Notes: generated by a model from the sequence alone, not told the origin. 41,409 nt of DNA from Pseudomonadota bacterium (GCA_021783525.1 JAJXTT010000002.1:1-41409); one strand, 5' to 3'. Shown: positions 1-9,168, numbered from the stretch's first letter. Made by a program: numbers and translations.

Positions 1-1
1 G

Positions 2-202
2 CAGCGTTTCGTGAAGCGTGTCACCAGGGACGGCCGCACTGCCTCCATGGTACGCGGAATCGCATCGATGGCCAGGGATCTCGGACTGACCACCATTGCG
101 GAAGGAATCGAGGATGCCGACGCGGCTGCCCTGTTGCAGCAGCTCGGAGTCGACTGGGGTCAGGGGTACCAGTTCGGCAGGCCGGTGATTGAATGTTGGT
201 GA
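2..202 (+). CDS. C-terminal end of an EAL-domain c-di-GMP phosphodiesterase (cut by window edge)
   Basis: Only the last 66 codons are inside the window; the reading frame is already open at base 2. The peptide contains TIAEGIED followed by a GQGYQFGRP-type stretch, which is the conserved end of the EAL fold (the glutamate before GIED is one of the metal/water-positioning residues in the family). The protein therefore probably hydrolyses cyclic-di-GMP, though the catalytic EAL motif itself lies outside the window. It is the first of three c-di-GMP-type proteins in the first 9 kb. The stop at 200-202 is followed by about 250 bases without a recognisable gene before the tRNA. Confidence 0.85.
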   Translation, partial: QRFVKRVTRDGRTASMVRGIASMARDLGLTTIAEGIEDADAAALLQQLGVDWGQGYQFGRPVIECW

Positions 203-449
203 CATTTCCGGCAATGGGTGAGCGTACCGGTCCGTGAATCTTGCGGGCTGCACAGTGTCCGGATGTTGCTCCGGACAGCGTAAGAGTAATATATCGCCGC
301 GCGGACCAGGCGCCATAGCGTGCCATTATTCTTAGCTGGTTATGCCTGGCTCTGCCATCGATGAGTTCAGGCAAATGTCAGCGACCAGGCTGTCGGGTGT
401 GGGCCTGGGGCGGATGTGTTGAGCTCTGTTCATTTAAGGAAGCAGCCAA

Positions 450-538
450 GCCTGAGTGGCGGAATTGGTAGACGCAAGGGACTTAAAATCCCTCGGAGGG
501 CAACCTCCATGCCGGTTCGATTCCGGCCTCGGGCACCA
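450..538 (+). tRNA. tRNA-Leu (anticodon UAA), CCA encoded
   Basis: The acceptor stem pairs GCCTGAG (450-456) with CTCGGGC, followed by ACCA ending at 538. The anticodon loop CTTAAAA at 482-488 gives anticodon TAA at 484-486. A long variable arm (CGGAGGGCAACCTCC) marks it as a class II tRNA, as expected for leucine, and the T-loop GGTTCGATTCC is canonical. The 3' end lies about 120 bases before an integrase relic, so the tRNA was probably an integration target. I did not find a second copy of its 3' end elsewhere in the window. Confidence 0.96.
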
Positions 539-657
539 AAAATAATGACTTATCTGATATTCAGAAGTGCTCTAATTCTCCTCATTCGCTATTGGCTGCA
601 ATCCGGTCGCAAAACCGAACGGAGCGCCCCTCGGATAACCACCGACGGGGGCGCATC

Positions 658-1000
658 ATGGCTTCGTTCATTCCACGCAAAGGCCCGAACGGCAAGCGCG
701 TCTGGCAGGCGCACATCCGCCGGAGAGGGTACCCCGCACAGATCCGCACATTCGACAACTAAGGCTGCGGCGCAGGCCTGGGAGGCAGGCATCGAGCACG
801 AGATTAGCCGAGGCGTGTTCGTATCGCGTGCCGAGGCCGAGGGCACACCGCTGTCCGACGCGCTCCAGCGCTATCTCGCAGAGATTACCCCAACCAAAAA
901 GGCCACCACCATCGCGCGTGAGCGCAACCGGGTAAAGGTTCTGATGGACCTGCCCCTGTCCCGGCGCTCGCTTGCCTCGATCAAGGGGTCCGACATTGCC
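658..1000 (+). pseudogene. Relic of a phage/island-type tyrosine integrase (N-terminal part only)
   Basis: From the ATG at 658 the translation reads MASFIPRKGPNGKRVWQAHI, typical of the N-terminal arm-binding region of tRNA-associated integrases. It hits a TAA at 760-762. The adjacent frame continues the same protein without a gap (a TKAAAQAWE, then a GVFVSRAEAEG-like stretch, then SDALQRYLAEITPTKKA, up to about SIKGSDIA at 1000), so a single frameshift near 755-765 broke it. All of the catalytic domain (R...H-x-x-R...Y) is missing; the sequence after 1000 no longer looks like integrase. Position just after tRNA-Leu supports an old integration event. It cannot be functional. The sequence from 1000 to 1282 holds nothing else I recognise. 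Confidence 0.75.
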
Positions 1001-1282
1001 TTGATAAAGAGCCCCCGCCCCATAAAATGGAACGGCGGAAACCCATCCCGCTTCTTCGACGTTAACGTGCAATGACGGCATAGGCCCCTTCGTGCTATTT
1101 GTGACGCCCACACAGCAGGCATCTCGGGTGGTACTGGATAGTATCGCGGCCGCAGATATAGGGAAAATCGTATTCTCAGCATGGCGCGATGGACCCGGCG
1201 GTGAACAAGGACCATCTTGTCGATGGCGCCAGCTCTCTTTCGCCGCTGCTCTGGCGAGCACCCAGCAAGCGCATCTTCGCAC

Positions 1283-4258
1283 TCAGTCGCCACGGCGACC
1301 GGGGCTGCGCGCGGTCTTTCGGCGGGCGTGGCTTGGGCTCTTTTCTGTCTTGCGTGCGCCCGGCCACACGTCGAGCCACGTCTCGAACTGCGGGCATTCC
1401 AGCGGCTCGCTGATGAAATAGCCTTGACCCGTGTCGCAACCGAGTGCGACAAGCCGTTCCCAGGTCGCCTGGTCCTCGATCCCCTCGGCAACCACCTTGA
1501 GGCCGATGTCGTGCGCCAGCGTGATGGTGGAGCGGACGATCGCCTCGGAATCGGTGTTGGACAGCATGTCGCTTACGAACGACTTGTCGATCTTCACCGC
1601 GTCGACCGGCAGGCGCTTGAGGTAGGCGAGCGAGGAATGTCCCGTGCCGAAATCGTCGATGAAAAGCCGGATCCCCAAGTCGCGCAGCCGAACGAGCGCC
1701 TCGAGCGCCCGCTTCGGATCATCCATCATGGCGCTTTCGGTGATTTCTACCTCAAGCTTGCCGGACTCAATGCTCCAAGCCCGCAGCAGCCCTGCGATCC
1801 GCTCGATCAGGTCGGGGTCACGCAGGTTGCGCACGGACAGGTTGACGGCTATCGGCAAGTGGGGTCCGGCCTGGCGCCAAATGGACAGCTGGCGCAATGC
1901 GGCGGCAAGCACCCAGTCGGTCATGGGTTTGATGAGGCCCGTGTGCTCGGCAAGCGGAATGAAACTGTCCGGGGGGATCAGGCCCTCTTGCGGGTGGAGC
2001 CAGCGCACCAGCGCTTCGGCACCGCAGACCTGCCCGCTGCCGAGATCGACCTTGGGCTGGTAGTGGAGCACAAGCTCGTCCTTATCGATCGCCTGACGCA
2101 ACGCACTCGCCAAGGCGAGCCGGCGCGGGCTTTCTTCGTCGGAATTCGGCGCGTAGACGGTGTAATGCGTGCCCGTCTCTTTCCCCTGGTGCATGGCGAG
2201 ATCGGCATGGCGCACGAGTCGTACGGCGTCGGCGCCGTGTTGCGGGTAGAGGGCAATGCCGACCGTGGCGGTAATGTCGAGATGCAAGTCGCCCACCTCG
2301 AACGGCGGCGCCAGCACGCCGATAAGTTCCTGTGCCGCGCGCATCGCGTGCGCCACATCGCCGCCCGGTAGTAGCACGGCGAACTCATCCCCGCGCATGC
2401 GCGCGACTACTTCGTCTCCCCGGCAATGGTCGGCAAGGCGCATCCCGAAGTTCCTGATGAGCCGGTCTCCTTGGTCGAATCCCAGTGCAGCGTTGATCTC
2501 GCTCAGCCGGTCGATGTCAAGCAGCAACAAGGCGAGCGGCTGTTCCGGCGCCTCAGTGATCAGGTGCTGCAGGAAGTCCTCGAGATAGGCATGGCTCGGC
2601 AGTCCGGTGAGCCGGTCATAGTGGGCCATGCGACGGATGGTTTCATGGGCCGCGTCGTGCGCGGCGCGCGTGCGCAAGACACCCATTCCGAACGCGAGGT
2701 CTTCCGCCATTTCGGCGAGAAGGCTGAGTTCCTGGGCGTCGAACGCGTCGTTCTCGGCGGCATAGATGGCGAGCACGCCGATGACGCGATCCTGTACTGG
2801 CAGCGGGAAGGCCGCGCACGCGGCGTAGCCGCGCCGACTCGCTTCCTCCCGCCAGGGCGCAAATCCAGGCTCGGTCGCAAGCTGCCGTGTCACATAGGGC
2901 TTGGCCGTGCGGATGGCCGTGCCGGCCGGGCCGTGTCCGCGATCCGCGTCGTGCCAAGTGATGGCGCCCAGGGTCTCGGAGAGTGCCTTGAGGCCGCCCT
3001 CAAAACCCGCTTGCGCCACAGCACGTACAGTGCATTGCTCCGTCTGTTCCGCATAACCGGACCAGGCGAGGCGGTAGCCGCCGACCTCGACGATAATCCG
3101 GCACATCTGCGCGAGCAGCATCTCTTCGTCTGCGGCACGCACCACGACGCGGTTGCCGGCGCTGAGAACTTTGAGGGCGCGATTGACCCGCTCCAGCGCC
3201 GCAGCCATGTCGTCAAAACCGCGGGCGAGTTCACCGAGTTCCTCCTGGCCGTGCGGAAGGCCCGTGCGGGTGCCGAAATCGCCCTTGCCAAGACGCCGCG
3301 CGGCGTTGGCGAGTGCCTGCACGCGACGCAGCACCAGCACCTCACCGCCGACCCACGCACCGACGAGGGCGAGCGCGGCGACGAGCGCGAAGAGAATGAG
3401 ATCGCGCGCAAAATCCCGTCGCGCCGCCGCAAGGACCGCCGCTTCGGGGATACCGACACTCACATAGACGGTGCCGGAAGGTCCGCGGTGTAGCGGCGCA
3501 AACAGGTAGAGCCGAGTCACCCCATCGGGGTCCGCGATTTTCGCGAAGTGGTCCTGGGAGCCGGCCGACAGGGCGCTGACATAGGCCGGCGTCACCATTG
3601 ATTTCCCGACTAGGGGGATGCGGTCGGGCCGGTGCGCGAGTATTGTCCCGCGGCCGTCAATCACCGCAAGGATCGATCCGCTGGGAAGGCCACTGCCCGA
3701 CAGGAGTTTCTTGATCCAGGAGAGATTGAGTCCGGCGAATACGACACCCTGCACGCGTCCGCCGGGCCCCAACAGCGGATAGCCGAAGTTGATCGCGGGC
3801 AGGCCGGTGATGCGGCCGGTCTGGTAGTCCCCCACGGCGAAGTCGCGCACCCGCATGGCCCGGCGGAAGTAACCGCGATCATTGATGCGCACAGGCTGTC
3901 GCATGGGGCGCGCACTGCAGTCGACGCGCCCGTCGGCAGCAGCCACTCCGAAGTTCGTATAGTATGGGTAGGCAGCGAGCAGCCGCGCGAGGGTTCGGCC
4001 GCACTCGCCGCCGCTACCGGCGGAACGTACAGCGGGCAGCTGCGCGAGGCTCATCAGCAGCTGGCGCGTTGCGGCGATGAGCTGGTCCTGTTCCTCGACG
4101 GTCAGACGAATCAAGCCCTGCGCATTGCGCTTCGACTCAGTGACCGCCTGTCGGCGTTGGCTTATCGTCGTGTAGCTGATGAGCGCGAACGCCGGTATCA
4201 CGGCGATCAGGACGAGAAGGATCAGGCGTACCCGCAGGCTGAGAGCGATGTGTCGCAT
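1283..4258 (-). CDS. Membrane-anchored sensor GGDEF-EAL protein (dCache-HAMP-GAF-GGDEF-EAL)
   Basis: A 991-residue protein predicted to make and/or degrade cyclic-di-GMP in response to a periplasmic and a cytoplasmic signal. Order of parts: membrane segment (about 9-30), periplasmic dCache-like sensor (about 31-280), second membrane segment (about 283-305), HAMP (about 305-355), GAF (about 370-525), GGDEF (about 545-710) and EAL (about 720-970). The cyclase motif reads RGDEF rather than GGDEF, a variant whose activity cannot be assumed. The EAL side keeps GAEALVRW, ITESAMM, IDDFGTGHSSL and VVAEGIED, so phosphodiesterase activity is likely. I start at the ATG at 4258 (MRHIALSLRVRL), just before the membrane segment. 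An in-frame ATG at 4324 would add 22 residues; neither has a strong ribosome site. Confidence 0.9.
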   Translation of the reverse strand: MRHIALSLRVRLILLVLIAVIPAFALISYTTISQRRQAVTESKRNAQGLIRLTVEEQDQLIAATRQLLMSLAQLPAVRSAGSGGECGRTLARLLAAYPYYTNFGVAAADGRVDCSARPMRQPVRINDRGYFRRAMRVRDFAVGDYQTGRITGLPAINFGYPLLGPGGRVQGVVFAGLNLSWIKKLLSGSGLPSGSILAVIDGRGTILAHRPDRIPLVGKSMVTPAYVSALSAGSQDHFAKIADPDGVTRLYLFAPLHRGPSGTVYVSVGIPEAAVLAAARRDFARDLILFALVAALALVGAWVGGEVLVLRRVQALANAARRLGKGDFGTRTGLPHGQEELGELARGFDDMAAALERVNRALKVLSAGNRVVVRAADEEMLLAQMCRIIVEVGGYRLAWSGYAEQTEQCTVRAVAQAGFEGGLKALSETLGAITWHDADRGHGPAGTAIRTAKPYVTRQLATEPGFAPWREEASRRGYAACAAFPLPVQDRVIGVLAIYAAENDAFDAQELSLLAEMAEDLAFGMGVLRTRAAHDAAHETIRRMAHYDRLTGLPSHAYLEDFLQHLITEAPEQPLALLLLDIDRLSEINAALGFDQGDRLIRNFGMRLADHCRGDEVVARMRGDEFAVLLPGGDVAHAMRAAQELIGVLAPPFEVGDLHLDITATVGIALYPQHGADAVRLVRHADLAMHQGKETGTHYTVYAPNSDEESPRRLALASALRQAIDKDELVLHYQPKVDLGSGQVCGAEALVRWLHPQEGLIPPDSFIPLAEHTGLIKPMTDWVLAAALRQLSIWRQAGPHLPIAVNLSVRNLRDPDLIERIAGLLRAWSIESGKLEVEITESAMMDDPKRALEALVRLRDLGIRLFIDDFGTGHSSLAYLKRLPVDAVKIDKSFVSDMLSNTDSEAIVRSTITLAHDIGLKVVAEGIEDQATWERLVALGCDTGQGYFISEPLECPQFETWLDVWPGARKTEKSPSHARRKTARSPGRRGD

Positions 4259-4603
4259 GCTGAAAAGTCCATTTTTTGCCCAACCAAAAAACCATGCATC
4301 AAGCGTGCCATTCTTGCCCGGCATGCCAGGTCGAACCCGCGCTGGGCTTGGATCCTTAATATCATGAGCGACGGGCGTTCAAACAGGTTCGTGTTCCTCA
4401 ACCGTCCCATGCCCAGCCTAGAGGCTCATCTTGGCGTAACCGCTTCGCCGCAAGCCCCGTTTCCCACGAACTCCGTCACCTTGCCAGTGTCAGCAAGTCA
4501 CCGCCGCTTCGGCTCACTTCCTCTCGCAGCAGAGGAAGGGCATGCCCCGGTACCGCAACATCAACTCCGCCGGGTCTTGCATTCCAGACATGCTCAAGCA
4601 GCT
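4259..4603. other. Stretch with no recognisable gene
   Basis: Between the start of the minus-strand GGDEF-EAL gene and the IS3 relic. I read both strands and saw no protein family, no RNA and no clear promoter. It must carry the promoter of the minus-strand gene unless an upstream start is used. Some of it may be decayed sequence brought in with the IS3 element. Confidence 0.4.
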
Positions 4604-5190
4604 TCACCCCCGTACGGGCGGGCTACGCTGGCTGGGTGTACCATACGTGATATCGCCAACCCATGCACGATTCACCGGCCAGCCACCAAACCGCCGATCC
4701 AGCAGGTTGGGCACCATCGCGCAGGGTGTGATTCGAATCGGTCGTCACTCGGTACGGCCACCGGTACACCGGGCGAGGCTTCTGGCGCTGCAGGCTGCGG
4801 CGTACCCGCTCATGGCCCGGCGCGGTTCCCTGCTTGCGCAATTCGCGAAGAATTCGATTGCGCCCATAGCGGCGAGGGCTGCCTGCATGGATCGCGGCAA
4901 CCTGCACGTTAAGAACCGGGTTGGCGAGGGTCCGCGCGCTTGGTGGCCGTTCTCGCCACTGGCAATAGCCGGTACGCGATACCGTCGGCAGCCGGCACAT
5001 CCGGGTGATGGCAAACCGGTCGCGATGCGCGTCGATCCAGGCGTACTTCACCGCGACCCCCTCGCGAAGTACGCCGCCGCTAATGGGATGGTCCGCCCTC
5101 TTCTGAAGGCCAATGCCCGGGGTTATCGCAACTTCGCCCAATACCGCATTGCCATCCTCTTCCACTGCGGCAAGCTTGATCTCTATCCTT
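4604..5190 (-). pseudogene. Relic of an IS3-family transposase, orfA fused to orfB by deletion
   Basis: On the minus strand the reading begins with an OrfA-like helix-turn-helix start (EIKLAAVEEDGNAV, then GEVAITPGIGLQ). It then jumps directly to the OrfA end/OrfB start (VKYAWIDAHRDRFAITRMC). Most of orfA is therefore deleted. OrfB follows with RYGRNRILRELRKQG and YRVTTDSNHT, then shifts frame and continues as NLLDRRFGGWPVNRAW and GDITY, where the first Asp of the DDE triad sits. The stop at 4604-4606 comes soon after. The other two catalytic acids are gone and no terminal inverted repeats were found. The element is dead. A second, different IS3 relic lies at 38390-38912. Confidence 0.8.
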
Positions 5191-5302
5191 CGGCTTGTGC
5201 ACTATGACTATTCAGCCACTCACCCACACGAAAGCCGGAAGAGCCTATATTTAAGGGAAACCGCGATTGGTTTTGTCTTGGCCGGACAACAGGGAGGAAA
5301 GC

Positions 5303-5467
5303 ATGAACCAGAAACTTAAGACCGAAGCCGCCGCGCTATGGGCTGTCTTGCGATCGCCGGGCGGCGGCGCCGTCGCCGTCGCGCGTTGGGTGAATACATG
5401 CCGTGAGCATCAGGTAATTCACCTTGTGGATCATGGTTTCACCCGAACACGGCCTGCTCATGTCTAA
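5303..5467 (+). CDS. Small ORF of 54 residues, unknown function, coupled to the next gene
   Basis: The ATG at 5303 has a strong ribosome site (GGGAGGAAAGC immediately upstream), unusually good for this region. The 54-residue product begins MNQKLKTEAAALWAVL and matches no family I know. Its stop codon (5465-5467) overlaps an ATG at 5460 that can start the following GGDEF-EAL gene, so it may act as a leader peptide that couples translation. The latter half is rich in Arg and His. It could equally be a chance ORF; the ribosome site is the main support. Confidence 0.4.
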   Translation: MNQKLKTEAAALWAVLRSPGGGAVAVARWVNTCREHQVIHLVDHGFTRTRPAHV

Positions 5468-8400
5468 GCGGATACAAAGCATTATATGGAGCGGTGCCAT
5501 CCGCTATCTCATGATGGCGCGACGATACGTTCATCAGAACAACATCAGTATCCTCGGAGGGTTGCTGCTCGTCGCGTTGACGGTGGCAACAGGCGTTTCT
5601 GTCTATGTCGTCATGGAGCGCCGGGCAGAGAGTCTTCTTACCCAGGGTCTTGCCGCATCCCTTGAGGACCGCATCGGCCTAGTCAAAGACCAGATCAGCC
5701 AATTGCTCATCAGTACCCGCATTATCGCTACCCGGCCGGCCCTGATCGCGGCGGTTCGCCGGATCGACCGGGTGCCGCAAGCGAATCCGAGCCGGGTTTT
5801 GTTGCAAAGAGGGGCCCGGTCCTTTCTGGTGGGGTATGGCCTTACGGCCATATCCTTCCGGACCGCGCAGAGTGGCGAAGTCGCGCGGGCCGGAAGCTTT
5901 CTTGCGGCCCCTGAGCTGCAAATCCCGCTAAGCAACGCCCGCCAGGCAGCGCTGCTGTGGAAAGGGCAGTTCTTTTTGCGCACGCACGCCGATTTCATTG
6001 ATCGTTTGGGACGGCGTGTGGGCAGCATTCAGGTCGAATCGCGCCTGCCGCTGCTCAGCCAGGCGCTGATCCACCTCCGAGCCATCGGCCGAACCGCGGC
6101 CCTCGCCGTTTGTGCGCCCCAGGGGAAGGCAATGCAGTGCGTGGTCAGCGCGCCAGGCAAGAACGGCGGACGTTCTGACCAAGTGCTTACCCGGCTCCCG
6201 CGTATGCTGCAGGGCCGCGCATTGCCGATGAGTTATGCCCTGGCAGGCAAGACCGGTGTGATTCTTGCGCGCAATTACCTGCACAAAGCCGTGGTCGCGG
6301 CCTATGCCCCGGTGGGTCAATCGGGTCTCGGAATGGTCCTGATGGTCAGCCAGGCGGAACTCTACGGCCCGGTGACCGATCAGCTAAAGGTCGTTGTGCC
6401 GCTTTTGGCGGTCCTGCTGCTGGCCGGGATGCTGTTGCTGCGCGGCATGATCACTCCCATGGCGCGCAGATTGGTCCGCTCGGAACGCGAAACGCAGTTA
6501 GCCAACGCCCGATTGCGCGAAAGTGAAATACATATCCGGGCTGTGCTGGATGGCGTGAATGACGGTGTCATCGCCATTCGCGAAGACGGGACCATCAGTG
6601 TCTTTAACCCGGCGGCCGAGCGGATGTTTGGTTATGCGGAGCGCGACATCGCCGGCCAGAACGTGGGCCTGCTGATGCCAGAGCCGGATCGCAGTCAATA
6701 TCATGGCCGCCTGCGCCAGCATCGCGGATCCGACAATGCCACCTTGTTCAAGGCGGCGAGCGAGATGGTCGGTGTGCGCAAGAACGGCACTGAGTTTCCC
6801 TTGGAACTGCAAGTGAACGAGATCCAGGCCGCCACGGGACGCCTGGCTATCGCCGTGGCCCGGGATATTACCGAACGGCGCCAGGCCGAGCAGGAACTCC
6901 GTATCGCGGCCACCGCGTTCGAGACCGGGGAGGGTATCGTGATTACGGATCGGGAGGCCCATATTCTGCGGGTTAACCATGCCTTCACACGCTTGACCGG
7001 CTATAGCGCCAAGGAGCTGATAGGCAGAACGCCCGCGATGCTGCATTCCGGGCGACAGGATGCCGAATTCTATCGCAGGCTATGGGAAATCCTTGACCGT
7101 GACGGTTACTGGCAGGGCGAAATATGGAATCGGCGCAAGGATGGCGGGGTGTACCTCGAATGGCTGACCATCACCGCGGTGACCAATGCGGATGGGCGGG
7201 TGACCCATTATGTGGGCGTGTGTTCCGACATGACACACCGTAAAGAGGCTGAAGCAGAGATCCATCAGCTGGCTTTTTATGACCCGCTCACGAAGCTTCC
7301 CAACCGGAGTCTGTTGTGGGACCGATTGCAGCAGGCACAGTCCTATGGCGCACGCCACAGGACCCATGGAGCGCTTCTGTTCATCGATCTGGATAATTTC
7401 AAGACGCTCAATGATACTCGGGGCCATCATATCGGTGATCTGATGTTGATCGAGGTCGCCAATCGTCTCAAGGATTGCGTGCGCCCCAGCGATACCGTGG
7501 CCCGTCTGGGCGGCGATGAGTTCGTGGCCGTGCTCGTCGATCTCAGCGAAGATGCGCAACAAGCGGTCACCCAGGCCCAGAGTATCGGCAAGAAGATGCT
7601 CACGGTCCTCAGTCAGTCGTATCAACTCCAGGGACAGGAACAGTACAGTTCTGCCAGTATGGGGATCACCCTGTTTCGGGGGGACGAGACCCGCATCACG
7701 GATCTCCTGAAGCAGGCTGACGCGGCGATGTACGACGCCAAGTCCGCGGAACGCAATACCCTGCGATTCTTTGACCCCGCCCTGCAGGTGGCGCTCGAGG
7801 GGCGAGCCGCCCTGGAGGCGGACTTGCGTCAAGCGATCCCCCTTCGGCAACTGGTTCTCTACTACCAGGCGCAGGTCAACGCGGGTCAGGAGGTGGTCGG
7901 TGCCGAGGTGCTGCTGCGCTGGCGACATCCTGAGCGCGGTCTGGTTTCGCCGATGGATTTTATTCCGCTTGCGGAAAGAACCGGTCTCATCGTGCCGATC
8001 GGGCAATGGGTACTAAAAGAGGTCTGTGCCCAGCTCAAACTATGGCAAGCGGATCCGCACATGCGCCATTTAGGGCTGTCCATGAACGTCAGCGCGTGCC
8101 AGTTGCGACAGCCGGACTTTGTCGATCAGGTACTGGGTACGCTCGCGGTAGCGGGTGTGGATCCCCGCACCCTCACGCTCGAGCTGACCGAGAGTCAGAT
8201 GCTGGGCCACATGAGCGATAGTATCGACAAGATAAAGCGGTTGCGCCACGCGGGCGTGCGCCTTTCGCTCGATGACTTCGGTACCGGGCAATCGTCTCTG
8301 GCTCATCTGCGGCATTTGCCCGTGGACGAGATCAAGATCGATCAGAGTTTTGTGCGCGATATCGCCACCGATATCGACCCCAACGATGCAGTGGCGGTGA

Positions 8401-8582
8401 TCGTTCAGATCATTATCTGGATCGCCGAGAACCTGGGCCTGGACCTCATCGCGGAGGGGGTAGAAACGGAACCGCAGCACGACTTTCTCAAGCGCAATGG
8501 CTGTCGCCGGTATCAGGGTTACCTGTTTGGCAGACCCATGCCGATTGCGGAGTTTCAGAATGGAGTGCGTGTTGACCATTGA
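5460..8582 (+). CDS. Membrane sensor PAS-PAS-GGDEF-EAL protein
   Basis: About 1040 residues. Parts in order: membrane segment (about 32-52), periplasmic sensor region (to about 300), second membrane segment (about 305-330), two PAS domains (about 365-480 and 490-605, the second with FTRLTGYSAKELIG and an EIWNRRKDG core), GGDEF (about 615-775, intact GGDEF) and EAL (about 790-1035). The EAL signature reads EVLLRW, an accepted variant, and SLDDFGTGQSSL and LIAEGVET are kept. Both cyclase and phosphodiesterase activities are possible; the PAS pair suggests redox, oxygen or ligand sensing, which would suit a neighbour of nif genes, but that is inference. The start is uncertain: ATG 5460 overlaps the stop of the small ORF, ATG 5433 and TTG 5424 lie in frame upstream. 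Confidence 0.9.
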   Translation: MSKRIQSIIWSGAIRYLMMARRYVHQNNISILGGLLLVALTVATGVSVYVVMERRAESLLTQGLAASLEDRIGLVKDQISQLLISTRIIATRPALIAAVRRIDRVPQANPSRVLLQRGARSFLVGYGLTAISFRTAQSGEVARAGSFLAAPELQIPLSNARQAALLWKGQFFLRTHADFIDRLGRRVGSIQVESRLPLLSQALIHLRAIGRTAALAVCAPQGKAMQCVVSAPGKNGGRSDQVLTRLPRMLQGRALPMSYALAGKTGVILARNYLHKAVVAAYAPVGQSGLGMVLMVSQAELYGPVTDQLKVVVPLLAVLLLAGMLLLRGMITPMARRLVRSERETQLANARLRESEIHIRAVLDGVNDGVIAIREDGTISVFNPAAERMFGYAERDIAGQNVGLLMPEPDRSQYHGRLRQHRGSDNATLFKAASEMVGVRKNGTEFPLELQVNEIQAATGRLAIAVARDITERRQAEQELRIAATAFETGEGIVITDREAHILRVNHAFTRLTGYSAKELIGRTPAMLHSGRQDAEFYRRLWEILDRDGYWQGEIWNRRKDGGVYLEWLTITAVTNADGRVTHYVGVCSDMTHRKEAEAEIHQLAFYDPLTKLPNRSLLWDRLQQAQSYGARHRTHGALLFIDLDNFKTLNDTRGHHIGDLMLIEVANRLKDCVRPSDTVARLGGDEFVAVLVDLSEDAQQAVTQAQSIGKKMLTVLSQSYQLQGQEQYSSASMGITLFRGDETRITDLLKQADAAMYDAKSAERNTLRFFDPALQVALEGRAALEADLRQAIPLRQLVLYYQAQVNAGQEVVGAEVLLRWRHPERGLVSPMDFIPLAERTGLIVPIGQWVLKEVCAQLKLWQADPHMRHLGLSMNVSACQLRQPDFVDQVLGTLAVAGVDPRTLTLELTESQMLGHMSDSIDKIKRLRHAGVRLSLDDFGTGQSSLAHLRHLPVDEIKIDQSFVRDIATDIDPNDAVAVIVQIIIWIAENLGLDLIAEGVETEPQHDFLKRNGCRRYQGYLFGRPMPIAEFQNGVRVDH

Positions 8583-8967
8583 CGCCAAGGGTGAAGGGAC
8601 ATCGGAAGCGGCGCTTGACACAATGTTCTCGAGAGTCGAGGCGTATCTTGCCAGTCGTCGACAATCGGGTTTCGCGCTGTGGATCGAAGGGGAGCAACTG
8701 GCCCGGTTCGCCCGGTTCGTAGACGCAACGCACTACTCAGGGTCCGTTAACGGTGAAGCTGGCCATGCAGTGGGCTCTCGCTTCGCGCCGGACCAAGCCG
8801 CTTACCGCCGCACGGCGCACCGAGGTGTGGCGAAGCTTCGCCCGATACTGTCAACACACGACGAGCACACGCTTGCTGTCGACTGCTGTAGAAGTCTTGA
8901 CGCCGATTTGCACGGCTCCTCCGCACTCTGCTCATTTTTTTCTTGCAGCAAATCTCGTTCCGCCTGA
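8560..8967 (+). CDS. Hypothetical protein, 135 residues, doubtful
   Basis: An ATG at 8560 opens a frame that overlaps the end of the GGDEF-EAL gene by 23 bases. The first half (TSEAALDTMFSRVEAYLASR, then GFALWIEGEQLARFARFV) has the look of real coding sequence. The second half is rich in Cys, Ser and Arg and looks random, as if the gene had lost its original end. No family is recognised. It ends 71 bases before the first NifA site of nifH. Confidence 0.25.
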   Translation: MECVLTIDAKGEGTSEAALDTMFSRVEAYLASRRQSGFALWIEGEQLARFARFVDATHYSGSVNGEAGHAVGSRFAPDQAAYRRTAHRGVAKLRPILSTHDEHTLAVDCCRSLDADLHGSSALCSFFSCSKSRSA

Positions 8968-9038
8968 GAGCACCGGCCGAGACCGCAGAAAATCGCGGTA
9001 TTCGTTGATGCCCGTGTCTCGTAGGGCCAGATCGCGCT

Positions 9039-9054
9039 TGTCTTGTTTGCGACA
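9039..9054 (+). promoter_or_regulatory. NifA upstream activator site 1 for nifH
   Basis: Exact TGT-N10-ACA: TGT at 9039-9041, ACA at 9052-9054. It lies about 100 bases upstream of the -24 element, the usual range for NifA binding with DNA looping. Confidence 0.85.
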
Positions 9055-9068
9055 GCGCAGCGGTCGAA

Positions 9069-9084
9069 TGTCGGGTTCGCAACA
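9069..9084 (+). promoter_or_regulatory. NifA upstream activator site 2 for nifH
   Basis: Exact TGT-N10-ACA: TGT at 9069-9071, ACA at 9082-9084. It is exactly 30 bases from site 1, close to three helical turns, so both sites present the same DNA face. Confidence 0.85.
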
Positions 9085-9152
9085 TGTGCGTACGGTAACG
9101 ATACCCCTGACAATCCGCTTATTTTCTAGGGAAAAGCGCATTTGTCGAACAG

Positions 9153-9168
9153 TGGCACGCCGCTTGCT
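9153..9168 (+). promoter_or_regulatory. Sigma54 (-24/-12) promoter of the nifH operon
   Basis: TGGCAC at 9153-9158, five bases, then TTGCT at 9164-9168: a perfect consensus match with the invariant GG (9154-9155) and GC (9166-9167). Transcription would start near 9179, giving a leader of about 144 bases before nifH. Confidence 0.93.

Noticed and set aside
1020..1040. KWNGG-coding stretch like the one at the start of the TnpB relic.
   Set aside because: Only about six residues match and the surrounding sequence does not continue the similarity.
1217..2371. Long open frames on the plus strand over the minus-strand GGDEF-EAL gene (also 2426-3493).
   Set aside because: They are antisense to clear domain-coding sequence and match no family; a result of high G+C codon use.
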